Source: Metellina segmentata (Eukaryota; Arthropoda; Arachnida; Araneae; Tetragnathidae). Taken from it: DNA of 64,000 nt. The DNA lies in assembly GCA_947359465.1 (NCBI GenBank), contig OX375881.1:71757914-71821913 (forward strand), given 5' to 3'. The notes below the pieces were generated by a model. That model had not been told where the DNA came from. It ran no database searches and worked only from the letters and a program-made list of their open reading frames with translations. Each line of letters opens with the position of its first letter. Within the stretch, counting starts at the first letter, position 1. Position numbers and translations under genes: made by a program. Of this stretch, positions 36,813-47,305 are shown piece by piece.

Positions 36813-38183
36813 TACTGCAAGGAATTATTAAAGGAAAACTAAGTTAGTGTTACTGCTCATTCTCTACTTTCAGATGGGGATCTTTTACGCATTCCTAGAA
36901 GTGGAATCAAAATTATTTAATTCGTATATTTCCATTTATAAATTTAATTGAAAATATATTTTGGAAACTTGGGTCATGAAAATCATTTAATTCCAATAAA
37001 GATTATTAGTACAACCACTAATCATTTACTGAATACCCGATTGCATCAGACATGAAGTATCGATGTTGAGTATATATTTTTTTATCAAAGCGGATCCTCA
37101 TAAGAAATGGAACAAAAATATGCAATAAATGCAAAAAGTGCAATTTTTAAAAAATTATATTAAATTTTCAGGTACACTCCTACAGGCATGTGATCAATTT
37201 GACTTCTATACGACTTACACAAATTATAAAACCAAATGGCTCAACTATAAACGTGCTTACGATCGACCTTTCACCAGTCTCATACAGAAAGTCAACTCAG
37301 AGGTACTGAGAAAAAGAAACCAGTTAATGAACCGCATGAACTCATTCCATGTCCATGTTGAATAAATTTTTAAATAGAGGGGACACTCACAGAAAGTTAA
37401 ACGTGAATGCGAAATAAATGAAAAAATTCGATGCAATGTATTACGTTTTCAGGTACACTTCCACAGACATGAAGTCAATTTGACTCCTGAAAGGGTAACT
37501 GGAATTATAAGAATAAATGCCTCAACGACAAATGTGTTTGCTCTTGATCTTTTACCAGTCTCATGTCCAAAATCAACTTAAAGACACTGAGAAAATTAAA
37601 GCATTTGCAAGAAGAGAATTCACGATAATAATGAACGGCATGGAGTTATTTGACTCTTACCTATACTTACGGATTGGATTAGAACAAGGGTAAAATTAGA
37701 ATTCAAATATATTTAACTCAATAGGGGGTAATGTCTCTACTTGTACACATGAATTTTAGAAATAAAGGAACATACAGCCCAACTCAGAAATTACACACAT
37801 TTGACACTCATTCCTCTCTCTCCGAATCTTATCTTCTCTGATACAATTTTATTGCTACTAACCAACGTGTATTGCTTTCCGAATCAGTTGTTGAAATTGC
37901 AAAGTAAATGGCTATCGAAAAATAACTTTCTACTAAAGAACACCGATCGGGATGTTCGATAAAGCTAGAAGCCACCCTTGCGGAACTAGATGGAGGCGAT
38001 TGCCATCGGCTCTCTTTCTGGATGCAGCTATCGGCAAGGTCAAGCAAACAAAGTGATAAAAATCGAGAAATAAATCTCGAAACCCTGTGAACACGAGATG
38101 TTCAGTGATATTTTTACGACAGGCTAGGAGCTCGTCTCAACCGACGACATCCGGAATTTCTGTTCAACCATGACCTGACTCTC
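36813..38183. other. Unique stretch with a weak internal duplication
   Basis: TTTTCAGGTACACTCCTACAGGCATG (as separate blocks near 37168 and 37450) and CCAGTCTCAT (near 37274 and 37556) recur about 283 bp apart, suggesting an old tandem duplication. No gene was recognised. The minus frame at 37829-38047 has no motif. Confidence 0.45.
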
Positions 38184-38700
38184 ATTGAGGTTCAACAGCT
38201 AATGAGTACACAAAGGATTACGTGTGTCATTTTTTTTAGGTAGGGGAGGTTGTACTATACAAACAAGGTTTGTCTTGGGCCACCAATTACAGATGATTTT
38301 AATCTTGTAATACTTGTTTTTACAGCCATTTTTTCTTTCGGATTCGATTTAGTTCAATAACGCAAAATATCAATTTTATAAGTTCTGGAGAATTTACCTA
38401 CTATAATTAGCGCCCATTGACTCTGTGTACTCATTGACTCTGATTGAGGTTCAACAGCTAATGAGTACACAAAGGATTACGTGTGTCATTTTTTTTAGGT
38501 AGGAGAGGTTGTACTATGCAAAAAGGTTTGTCTTGGGCCACCAATTACAGATTATTTTAATCTTGTAATACTTGTTTCTACAGCCATTCTTTCTTTAGGT
38601 TTCGATTTAGTTCAATAACGCAAAATATCAATTTCATAAGTTCTGTAGAATTTACCGACTACAATTAGCGCCCATGTAACAAAATATGATCATAGAGTGA
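38184..38700. repeat. 259-bp tandem duplication
   Basis: ATTGAGGTTCAACAGCTAAT begins copies at 38184 and 38443. They remain highly similar through CACAAAGGATTACGTGTGTC, TTGTCTTGGGCCACCAATTA and TTAGCGCCCAT. 38701-39306 is AT-rich and unassigned. Confidence 0.93.
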
Positions 38701-39306
38701 GGAAACAAAGCATACCGAAAAATTTGAGCATGAACTCATTAATTGATATTTTTTTAAATTTACATTTTTAAATACTAATTATTAGGTTTATATGTAAAAA
38801 TAAATAAATAAATTATAAACATTATTTGTGTAACATACCTTTTTTGAACAGTTTTTAATACAACAATGTGTTTCTCACCATCATGAAATAAGCATTTAGT
38901 GTCCCCAAAAAATGTCAACGAATTTAATGTGAATGAATACAAACTATCAGTTAATGAATAAAAACGACGATATGTTGATTAAGTGCATGAAAATAGGAAG
39001 CCATTTTTTAATGCGAGTTTGAATAGAATCTCTAGGTGTATATTAGTATTTAAAATTTTAATCTCCGAGATTTACTGATGTGTATATTTATAAATTGAAG
39101 ATGAATTCTTCAAATGTATTTCAAGATAAACTGAATTTTAAGCCTCGATTGAATACTTCTCCCTTTATCAAGACCAGTGCTCGTATTATTCAATATAGCT
39201 CCCTACTTTATTTTAATATTGTTTAATATTTTTATATAAAGTACTACATATATAACTATATTTGTTTGTACAGACAATAAAGTGTTTAATTTCCTCCAAC
39301 GTTTGC

Positions 39307-39531
39307 TTAACCCTACAAGTGGTTTTGACGATATGTCTCATCCATCAAGATGTGACCAATTTTGCTAATGACGAGATATTACGCCATTTAGATATAACCA
39401 ATGTTTTTATGATGACTAGAACACGACCTTTTCAGTTTTCCTCTATTGACGAGATATCTCATTCAGCAAGATGTTTGGTAAACTTTGGTAATGACGAGAT
39501 GCCTCGTCGAGACTACCAACGGGATGGTTAA
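39307..39531. mobile_element. piggyBac-like MITE, copy 2 (~225 bp, both ends present)
   Basis: The left end TTAACCCTACAAGTGGT and the complement of the right end, TTAACCATCCCGTTGGT, are inverted repeats. Both include the TTAA typical of piggyBac targets. The interior is about five ~43-bp units, most starting with GACGAGATATCTCGTC or a variant. That consensus is a perfect 16-bp palindrome, and the units run on with CATCAAGATGTGACCAAT and TTTGCTAAT. Too short to encode a transposase. The assignment to piggyBac rests on TTAA plus CCCT termini. Confidence 0.8.
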
Positions 39532-39718
39532 AACTAACACGGTGGATTTGGTGCTTCTTTAGACATTGTTTTTCCATTGATGAGTTTATTTCTTTTTCCA
39601 AAACCTATATTTGCTTTGGTGAATCCCAATGATGCAATCTAAACCTATATTTCAATCAACTGAAATGCAACTTTTGCTAGGTAAAAGACCGATGCCCACC
39701 TACAACTAAGGTAGAAAC

Positions 39719-39878
39719 TCAATGTCTATCCCACCCCTGCGAAGGCGATCCAAACTTTATGCGTTTTGTCACTTCTGGAAGTGAGAATCGCACTTGTAAG
39801 TAAGACATCAAATCGCATTGATATGGACGAGGGGCGTGAAGTGGCTGCACGGGGTTTGTCTGCGGCGAGTTCAGGTAC
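39719..39878 (-). other. Possible exon (low confidence), proline/glutamine-rich frame
   Basis: On the minus strand a decent acceptor (ACCTCACCCCCTGGGTCTCAG) precedes an open frame beginning YLNSPQTNPVQPLHAPRPY and ending at a TGA, 52 codons. It is on the homeobox strand but lies before any exon I could find for the rest of the homeodomain, so membership in that gene is unsupported. Other frames are open too. Confidence 0.2.
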
Positions 39879-40301
39879 CTGAGACCCAGGGGGTGAGGTC
39901 AAAGCTCGACCGCAGAGAAAATATATACAGGTGGAATGACAGCTCGGTTGTGCGAGGCACCCCGTGGGGGGCTCAGTGGCTGCCATCTCCAGAAGATGGC
40001 AAGATTTGCTCCTTTCAAAGGTGTCCCGTCAAGAGCCATTTTGTGCTCCAAAAGGGTCTTTGAAAAAGAACAATTTGGGGCTTGTGGATGAAGTTTGTGT
40101 ATCTGTCACTCAGCTGTACACGTCTTTCGTGGTCTGCCATTGATACGTAATTTGCATCACTTTCTTTAATCGCGATTGGAATGTGGGGATACACCTTTGT
40201 TGGGTTTGTGTAATCGACCCTGCTTTTCACCAATGGATAAGTGATTTGTGTATAAAATTTGTCTAGTTATTCACTATGATTGTTCAAAAGCTGTATGAGT
40301 G

Positions 40302-40453
40302 CAGGGTGTATCAGAAATGTCTACCCAGATTGTAAAGGATGGTAGGGGATACCAAAGAAAAATGTTTCTTAAAGAATGTGTGTCCGGAAATGTAATCGGG
40401 AATCATGCACTTACACCCTTTACAATTTAGCCAGATAATTTCGAAACACCATG
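40302..40453. mobile_element. Small MITE with 37-bp terminal inverted repeats
   Basis: The left end CAGGGTGTATCAGAAATGTC continues to ATTGTAAAGG. The complement of the right end, CATGGTGTTTCGAAATTATC, continues to the same ATTGTAAAGG. The arms match at most positions. The CAGGGTG terminus recalls Tc1/mariner-type ends. Total 152 bp, non-coding. Confidence 0.82.
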
Positions 40454-42450
40454 TATACACATCTAAGTCGAATTAGAAAAAAAAATTTCGTTTCGACTTT
40501 TATAAACTTTGCGTTTTGAAATTCAAATTGTATGAGATGTTTGAATTGATATTATATTATTATACATAACTTATTATAGTTTTTGTATTTTGCAAACTTG
40601 ATTCAAAGTTAGAAAATAAGAATACTAAAATGATATGTCTGATAATTTTATAAAAAAAAAAGTTATGACTTACTATCAAATTCAATCTATTACAATCTTG
40701 CACTGACAAAATTAAGTGCCGCTATCTATTGCATCATTTTCTTGTTATGTTCAAGCAGTTTAATTATTTTCTTTGTGACGTAAAAATATTACATTTTAGG
40801 AAATTTTTAGTTTTCAGTAGTTTTGGGGGTTCGTTTTACAGAGAAAAGAATGACAGATTTTCCCCATTTCATCTCATGTATTCCATAATATGTATTACTA
40901 TTCAACTGGTACTAAGAAAGTGGGGCAGTTTTTTACCTTTTTTGGGAGTAAGACAATAATCTACGGAGGACTATAATGATTAATGAATGAATGTTGTAAA
41001 CTACTCTACACTTTTCTTACTAGAAATCAATGGTAACTCAAATGCATTAGAAAATTTTTATTAGGAACTATTCTATTATCAAAGAAACACTTATCTTTTA
41101 AAAGATATAGTACTTTTACAGAACTGAAAAAACCTATTACTATTAATAATTCGTTTTGTTTCACGTTTTTATAAAAGATTTTTAAATATGCGTTATCTTC
41201 ATCTAAAGTTAAGGCTTATTTGCGGGCCCTATCAAGTGCACCTTTTGTGTGATTTGCAGCTCAAATTTGTTCTATGATACAGTAGAGGTACATTCTACCG
41301 CTGCGAAGTTATAGTTAATGTATTTATGTCACTAGGAAGATTAACAGATACAGGCCTTGTGCAATGAGTACTTATTTAGGGCATTATATTCCAACAGCAA
41401 ATGATTATTTTAATTTTATTTTGCTATGTAATTTGACGCTTTTGTCTGCGGATTGAAGTGGTTTTTTTTTATTACCATTCCGTATTTATTACGCAGTAAT
41501 TATCGCATTTATTGTGTAGTAATTATGTTATATGGTACACTAAACTACAGAGAAATTATTATGTTTTATATCAATGCACAATGCTCACAGAAAAGCGTTT
41601 TTTGGACAAGCGTTCTACAAACCTGTACAGTATCACGAGGAAATTAAGATGAAAAAATATTTAAGAACATCTGGTAAAAGGGTTGTTTTAGACAAGCCCT
41701 AACTATAAAAATCTGACGGCCCTTCAGCCATTAAACACAGAAGAACAAAAAAGTATCCTCAAAGAAACTTTGAACTCAAAGTGAAAGTAAGTTTCAATAA
41801 ATAACCCTTCAATCAACAGTCTACAAGACCGAACGAGTTAGCTGACCCCTAAGGTTCCGATGTGTCAATCGAAACTCGTCATAGCACCTATTTCGTGGCC
41901 TGTCAAACCCATCTTCTTTTCTTCCATCCTCCCCAGTGAGATTGGAATCCTAACGATGGGAGGACGTTACGCCCTCTTCTGGTACGAGGAAATATTCTTT
42001 CGCGCCTTGTTTCTGACCTTAATCCCTTTCATGGTTACTTGGTGTCGAGCACGACTTTTGGTGCTTGTCTTCACGAAGCCTTCAATAAAAAATCTTGCCC
42101 TGTTCAAACGAGACTAAACAGCATATCTTGGTTACATCATCTACGAATAATCCAATCAACCCCTGAAGATGAGTATCATTCCTGTGTAAAAAGTCTACAG
42201 AGTATATATATATTTCTTTTAGAAGCTTGAAATAAATTTGGTTAGAAATAAATGCCAAAGTACGCCTTACATAGTTCATGAGTGCAGACATTTCTACAAT
42301 GTGCAATTACACACTGCATTTGGAGAGTAACCTTTCCAATGCAGGATATAATTTCTTTTTACTTGGTTTTGTGGTATTGAATTCGTTTATAAGACCTTTA
42401 CAGAAACTAAACCCTGAACTTGAAAGATTCGAGTAAAGATACTTGATTAT
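40454..42450. other. AT-rich stretch without recognised genes
   Basis: Short open frames (for example 41860-42117 plus, 40729-40959 plus) show no family signature. A (TA)n run occurs near 42203-42210. Confidence 0.45.
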
Positions 42451-42845
42451 ACAAATACAAATACAAATATTGACGACCAGCTACAGGCTCAAGCCCAACA
42501 AGGCTGGTCCTTTGTTTATGAATTCTCCAATTCCCACTGACTATCCAATTGTGTCTTAAATTCGTACACTTCCTTTGAATTAACTATATTTTCTGGCAAC
42601 GCGTTCCAACTGTCTATTACCCTATTAAAGTAGTAGTTTTTCCTTAAATCCCGATTAAAATGTGTCTTATTCAATTTATACCCATGGCCCCTTGTTCTGT
42701 TATCCCTATTGAAATTTAAGCCCTCTGTGTCCCCTTGTTTTACAAACTTGAAAAGCTGAATCAAATTCCCCCTCCTTCTTCTTCTTTCCAGTGTATACAT
42801 GTGTTTAGCTTACTTAAACGTTCATTATAGTCGAAATTTGAGTAC
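42451..42845 (-). pseudogene. 5'-truncated CR1-like LINE: reverse-transcriptase C-terminus and 3' end
   Basis: The minus frame at 42516-42800 encodes the typical tail of a non-LTR retrotransposon polyprotein: YTLERRRRRGNLIQLFKF, TRGHGYKLNK, and FNRVIDSWNALPENIVNS leading to the stop. Just upstream, NERLSKLN continues the domain in another frame, offset by two extra bases (AACACATG instead of AACATG), so the copy is broken. After the stop come GTTGGGCTTGAGCCTGTAGC and a terminal (ATTTGT)n repeat at 42451-42470, as expected for a CR1-type 3' end. The endonuclease and catalytic RT regions are absent. Such LINEs probably supply the machinery for SINEs. Confidence 0.88.
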
Positions 42846-44431
42846 GAGAGTAAATTTGATTATTGTATTTAAGGTTATTGTTGAATGTAAAAGCTTGAAA
42901 CAAGCAAAATTTCTGATAGCAGTTTTATTGCAACACAATTATAAACGTCCATCGACCCCGATACTTTTCCTTTTCTTGATATTGAGTCGTTCTCATAATT
43001 CAGTGTGTTTTCCTTGCTTAATATAGAGTCGATTTTCAAAGTTAGAACATCTAAGGCTGTCGTTAATAATAACTAAAAAGTCAATGTCATCATGCAACAT
43101 CGTATACTTTTCTTAATACCAGATTAGGTTTATGCAAAGGATAACTGGAACTCGAATTGAATTTACTTTTCAAAACTCTAGCAGAGTTACAAACTATTTC
43201 TTCAGCGGTTTTTCTCGTTTGAATTTTAAGTTCTAATCAGACAATCATAAATGTTAACCTATCAGAAATTGTGCACCTAACTTTTGTTGGTAGAACACAA
43301 AAGGTGCACACAATTATGTTTGGTCGAATAAAATGTACATTATATTAATAATAATAGCAGTAAGAGAACCAGATGAGAATGTGCAAAACACAGAAACAAA
43401 GCATGTTTTCAATTACAAGTAAAATATGCTTTATATATTTGGTTTTTTCCAATGCGATGTGATGGGGATAGGATTTTCCAAATCACCACAATGGATCGAA
43501 AAATAAATTGTTTATATTTAGCGTTAAAAACTAATTCATATCGATACCTGTAGATAGTTAAAACCATTTTTAATTGCGTTAAAATTTAAAGGCGTTACAT
43601 ATACAATATAAGACACATACTACATAAGTTTTGTATGACTAGCAGAAAAAAAAAAAAAAAAAACGTTTTTCTGGGATTGAGATTTTTTTGACATTCTTCC
43701 AATTTTGAACTGTTACCCACGCATCTGGCTTTTCTTGATTCCCTTTGAAACTTTATCTTGGATATAAAAAATTTATTATGCTTCAAATTTTGAAATTTTT
43801 TTTAAATATTCCTATATTGATTACACATTGAAATTAATACAAAAGAAATATACCGATTCTTAACAGTTTATCAAAAATTTTGACCACGTAATATGTAATA
43901 AGTTCTGAAGAACTCAATGTTTTTGAACCAAACTTTATACATGGCTTTTTAGTAAAAGACAATCTTTGTTAATTTTAAAACAAAGAGATATTTACTTCAA
44001 ATGTTTGTTTTGAAAATCCACTTTCCAAATCATGAACACAAAGTCCAATCGCCGCATGCTCATGATTTGAGAACTCCATAGATAATTCAACAGCGATTAG
44101 TGTATCGCTGAGTTTATATCAACTTAACTTGCTATGATGTTTCCAAACGAAACTGACGCGCTTCCGGTAGATTAAAATATTTTCTTTAGCGTTATTTAAC
44201 AGAGTAAAGTACGTAAGAACTTAATACGGCATCATGTTTTTTATATTTATATTTTATATAGTTTTTGTTTAAATTACCTATAACTTTATAAGTTTTCTTC
44301 ATGAGCCTATCCATTTTTATTCCGGTGAATGGATGAGTAGTGGTCTCGATTTATCTCACTTTGAACAACGCTACAATATTCTAAAACTACTTTATCCAAT
44401 AACTGCTGCCATTATTTCAAAAGGAACTTAC
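42846..44431. other. Intronic AT-rich stretch next to the homeobox exon
   Basis: No helix-3 exon was found here. There is an A-run at 43645-43662. No repeats shared with the rest of the window were seen. Confidence 0.5.
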
Positions 44432-44622
44432 TTGCACTCGGGATTCGACAAGGTCCAGCCTCATCGCCAGGGCTTCTCTCATAAAGACATCAGGGTAGTG
44501 AGAGGCTTCGAAGGCCTTCTCCAGCTCTTCCAGTTGCCAGCCATTGAAGTTGGTCCGCGTCCGCCGTCGCTTCCCCTGACTGCCGCTGGTGGAGCTGGCG
44601 TCGTTTTCACAGTCTGAGTCTC
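44432..44622 (-). CDS. unc-4: UNC-4/UNCX-class paired-like homeobox exon (internal, partial gene)
   Basis: The minus strand encodes 63 complete codons. An acidic/Ser-rich stretch beginning [10 protein letters not shown] is followed by homeodomain residues 1-46. Visible signatures are [33 protein letters not shown] and LVESRVQ, with core residues L16 and F20 and arm residue R5. These are characteristic of the UNC-4/UNCX class, DNA-binding transcription factors that specify neuron and mesoderm identity. The acceptor is a pyrimidine tract ending CTCCTCTGCAG (phase 1). The donor CAA|GTAAGT follows Q46 (phase 0), the well-known intron position in paired-class homeoboxes. Missing are helix 3 from V47 (WFQNRRAKWR) and the downstream basic region, which must be on a separate exon. 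I did not find that exon in the window. A plus-strand open frame over the same bases is a shadow. Alternatives within the paired-like class are less likely because of the [11 protein letters not shown] and [12 protein letters not shown] blocks. Confidence 0.93.
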
Positions 44623-46759
44623 CTGCAGAGGAGAATGATGCTGTTATTTATTTCATGATGGGAAATTTTTGATAACAAAGTTATAGTATTTGTTACGCGT
44701 AAGTTTTGCTTGTGGGGGTGATTTTTAGTTCCGATAAATTAACCTTATTACAGTTATCTTAAAATGCACCATACTGCCGTTTTGGCGATGTTTGGTATGT
44801 ATCCCAATAAGTGTTGACCAATAAACAATCATTTGTCAATTCAGTATTCATTCTTTGGAATTTTTATCAGGCGAAGTGTCGAAATCGTATTCGTAAAACA
44901 AGTCAAGTGGAAGCAAGTCATCCAGGATACGTACAAGAAGCTTGTCCCGTCCGCAAAACACTACCCCACCACCAAATTTAACTTGATAGAAAAGCCTTCA
45001 ATAATGTTGGATACTGTTTGGGAATACTTTTGGGGATGGAACAAACTCACTTGTTAAATTAATTTTTTACATTAAATTATCAAACGCAAATATTAAATAC
45101 GCCAAGAAACCAAATAAATTAGTATATATGAGGTTTTCAAAGGCGTAATAAATCCATAAACAACACAATGTCAAACGAAGAACATTTTAAATTTAGCATT
45201 AATGGCCAGCAAACTGGAACACAAGCGTTTTAGTACCTGAACATTTTTTTAATGTGTGAGACAAATTATATATTATTTGCATTATTATTCTAATTGAGTG
45301 ATTCAAGGTCTTCATCAAACTGTAGCAAATTTCAACGAAAATAGAAATATTTATGCTTGTCATTTTTGGTGGGGTAGATAATTTTTAAGATACTGTTTTC
45401 ATCTTAAATAAGGTTAAACACTTAGCGTTAAACAATAATTTTATAGTTATTCGGAAAGACATTTCTTCAAAGATAAATTCGATACTTTGATGAAAAACAT
45501 GTTACATCGACACCTTCTCTGTTTCAATTCCATTTAAAAGTGATTCATGATAAGGTTTGGAAAATATACATTTATTTCTCAACAAAATTCTATAGATTTT
45601 TGTAAACACGTTGATAATATACAATAATTCATGTATTATAATCTCGCTTTGAAGTATCTTGTTTCAATTGCACCACATAAAAAAAAACTTCCGTTCCATG
45701 TCAAAATCTAATTTTACATAAGGAATTACAGTAAGTCATTTCATTCATAAAACTCGACACTCTTCGCGATATTAAAAGAAATTGTCGCTATCGATTCAAA
45801 ACCTCTCGATTTATATATCAGCAAACGAATTCCTACGGTAACCTTTGTTCAAATCACCTCAACACTCCAATTCACACAGCAACACATGAAATTAAACATC
45901 TCCACTTCCCAAAAAAAATCTCCCACCATAAATATCTCTCAAACCTGATTTCATTCTCCAAAATACAATTCCCCAAAAACCTCAATCAACGTCGCAAGAA
46001 GAAGTAGGGAAAGAAGTAGGAATCCACCTAAAACCACCTATCCAAATCGAAAGAAGTTTTGAGACTGTATTACAACTCCAGCATGCCCAACTCGGGTAGA
46101 AAAGAGATTTGATAGTTGGCCAATCAGATCTTCCCTGCCATTACTTCTTTCTCTCTTTCTGTTAACCTTTCTTCCGTCTCATATATATTCTCCGCTTCCG
46201 TTTGTCTGTCCGTCCATTCCTCGTTTTCTGTTCTGGGGTTTGATTACTTCTATTTGGTTCAGGTAATCATTTGCAGTTCCCGAAAGAAATAGAATGAGAA
46301 AGATAGGCTTAGGGTCACTTTGATTTTTATCCTCGAGGACGGGGTTTTACAGCATATGAGTTATCCCGAGTTTGGCGAGTTTCGGATCGCTTTGCTTGGG
46401 TATTTTTTTCAGTTTCAGTGACATTCCATGAGAGAAACTAATAAAATAAATTCCAAGCAAAAAGCTAGACTGAATGACTGTCCTCAGACACACATTAAAA
46501 GTAATCACATAGAAGTAAAATAATCGTATTTTTCGTTCTCTTTCGTAAGTACAGTTCACATCCTTTTAATAACGAGTTTTGTTTTTAACTTAAAATGTAC
46601 TATTGGGGTACCCATCAAAATATTAAAAACATTTTTAGAATAGATTTTTCAAATTCGATTTAGGCTTATAAATAACTTATGTTCTCATAAGACTAAAATC
46701 TATCAAAATAAAAATAGTTTATTTCATCACCAAATGCAAGAACTTGGTAACACAATTTT
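44623..46759. other. Intronic stretch upstream of the homeobox exon
   Basis: Around 46010-46260 the composition becomes more balanced and pyrimidine-rich, with TTGGCCAATCAG, which contains a CCAAT-type motif. It could be regulatory. The plus frame at 44833-45057 has no known motif. Nothing else was recognised. Confidence 0.35.
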
Positions 46760-46986
46760 TGGGTTGGTTGAGTTTTGTGGCACAAGAGGCCATATTTGAC
46801 GAATCTTCGCCAAACACAAGACAGACGGTGTAAAGTATAAAGATATATGCACACAAGTAAAGCTTCACTGACACAGAAGAAAGAAATAAACCAAAAGAGA
46901 TTAAGCTAACCTGACATGAATCGTACCTGTGATACCTACAAATCGCAAAATGATAGCTCAGTGTGCAAACACACAGCCACTAAAAG
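46760..46986 (-). mobile_element. SINE family B copy
   Basis: Minus strand: tRNA-like head (TTTAGTGGCTGTGTGTTTGC, then GGTACGATTCATGTC as B box), body TTTCTTCTGTGTCAGTGAAG and TTGTGTGCATATATC, and end CTTGTGCCACAAAACTCAACC. The order and 3' end match the 24828-25014 copy, with extra body sequence. Confidence 0.78.
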
Positions 46987-47169
46987 ATATAACAGATCTT
47001 CAGAAACCATCGTAAAATCTCTCCAATCAATGCATATTTAATTAACTAAAGAACGTAACGCGAAAGGAATTTAATTTCCATCCTTACGATCACAAATATG
47101 ATCGACTTGATAAAATAATATTGCTAAAGAATAACTAAAATAATGCTATTGAATGTATGTTCATAGTCA

Positions 47170-47305
47170 ACGTTTTGTAGTCCACGACCATCAATGTCTT
47201 TAAAATCCATATCTATAAAGGTGTTTATAGTCCATGTGCATAAAAGTCTTTGTAGACTATGTCCATAAAGGTCTTAATAGTTCATGTCTATAAAGGTCAA
47301 CTGTG
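47170..47305. repeat. ~27-bp tandem repeat, about five copies
   Basis: The unit resembles TAGTCCATGTCCATAAAGG followed by TCTTTA; the copies are diverged. Confidence 0.85.

Larger units (their letters stand above)
1..44431 (-). other. Presumed intron downstream of the homeobox exon (continues past window start)
   Basis: The homeobox exon ends with a consensus donor at 44431-44426. No reverse-strand match to the expected next exon (VWFQNRRAKWRK and following residues) was recognised down to position 1 by eye. The interval is filled with SINEs, MITEs, tandem arrays and short unique islands, as expected of a very long intron. I infer that it is intronic; a missed short exon cannot be excluded. 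Confidence 0.55.

Noticed and set aside
43921..43950. TTTTGAACCAAAC as the reverse of the missing homeodomain helix 3
   Set aside because: Translation of the minus strand does not give WFQNRR; only a short chance similarity.
44333..44617. Plus-strand 94-codon open frame
   Set aside because: It is the antisense shadow of the homeobox exon, whose minus-strand translation is unmistakable.
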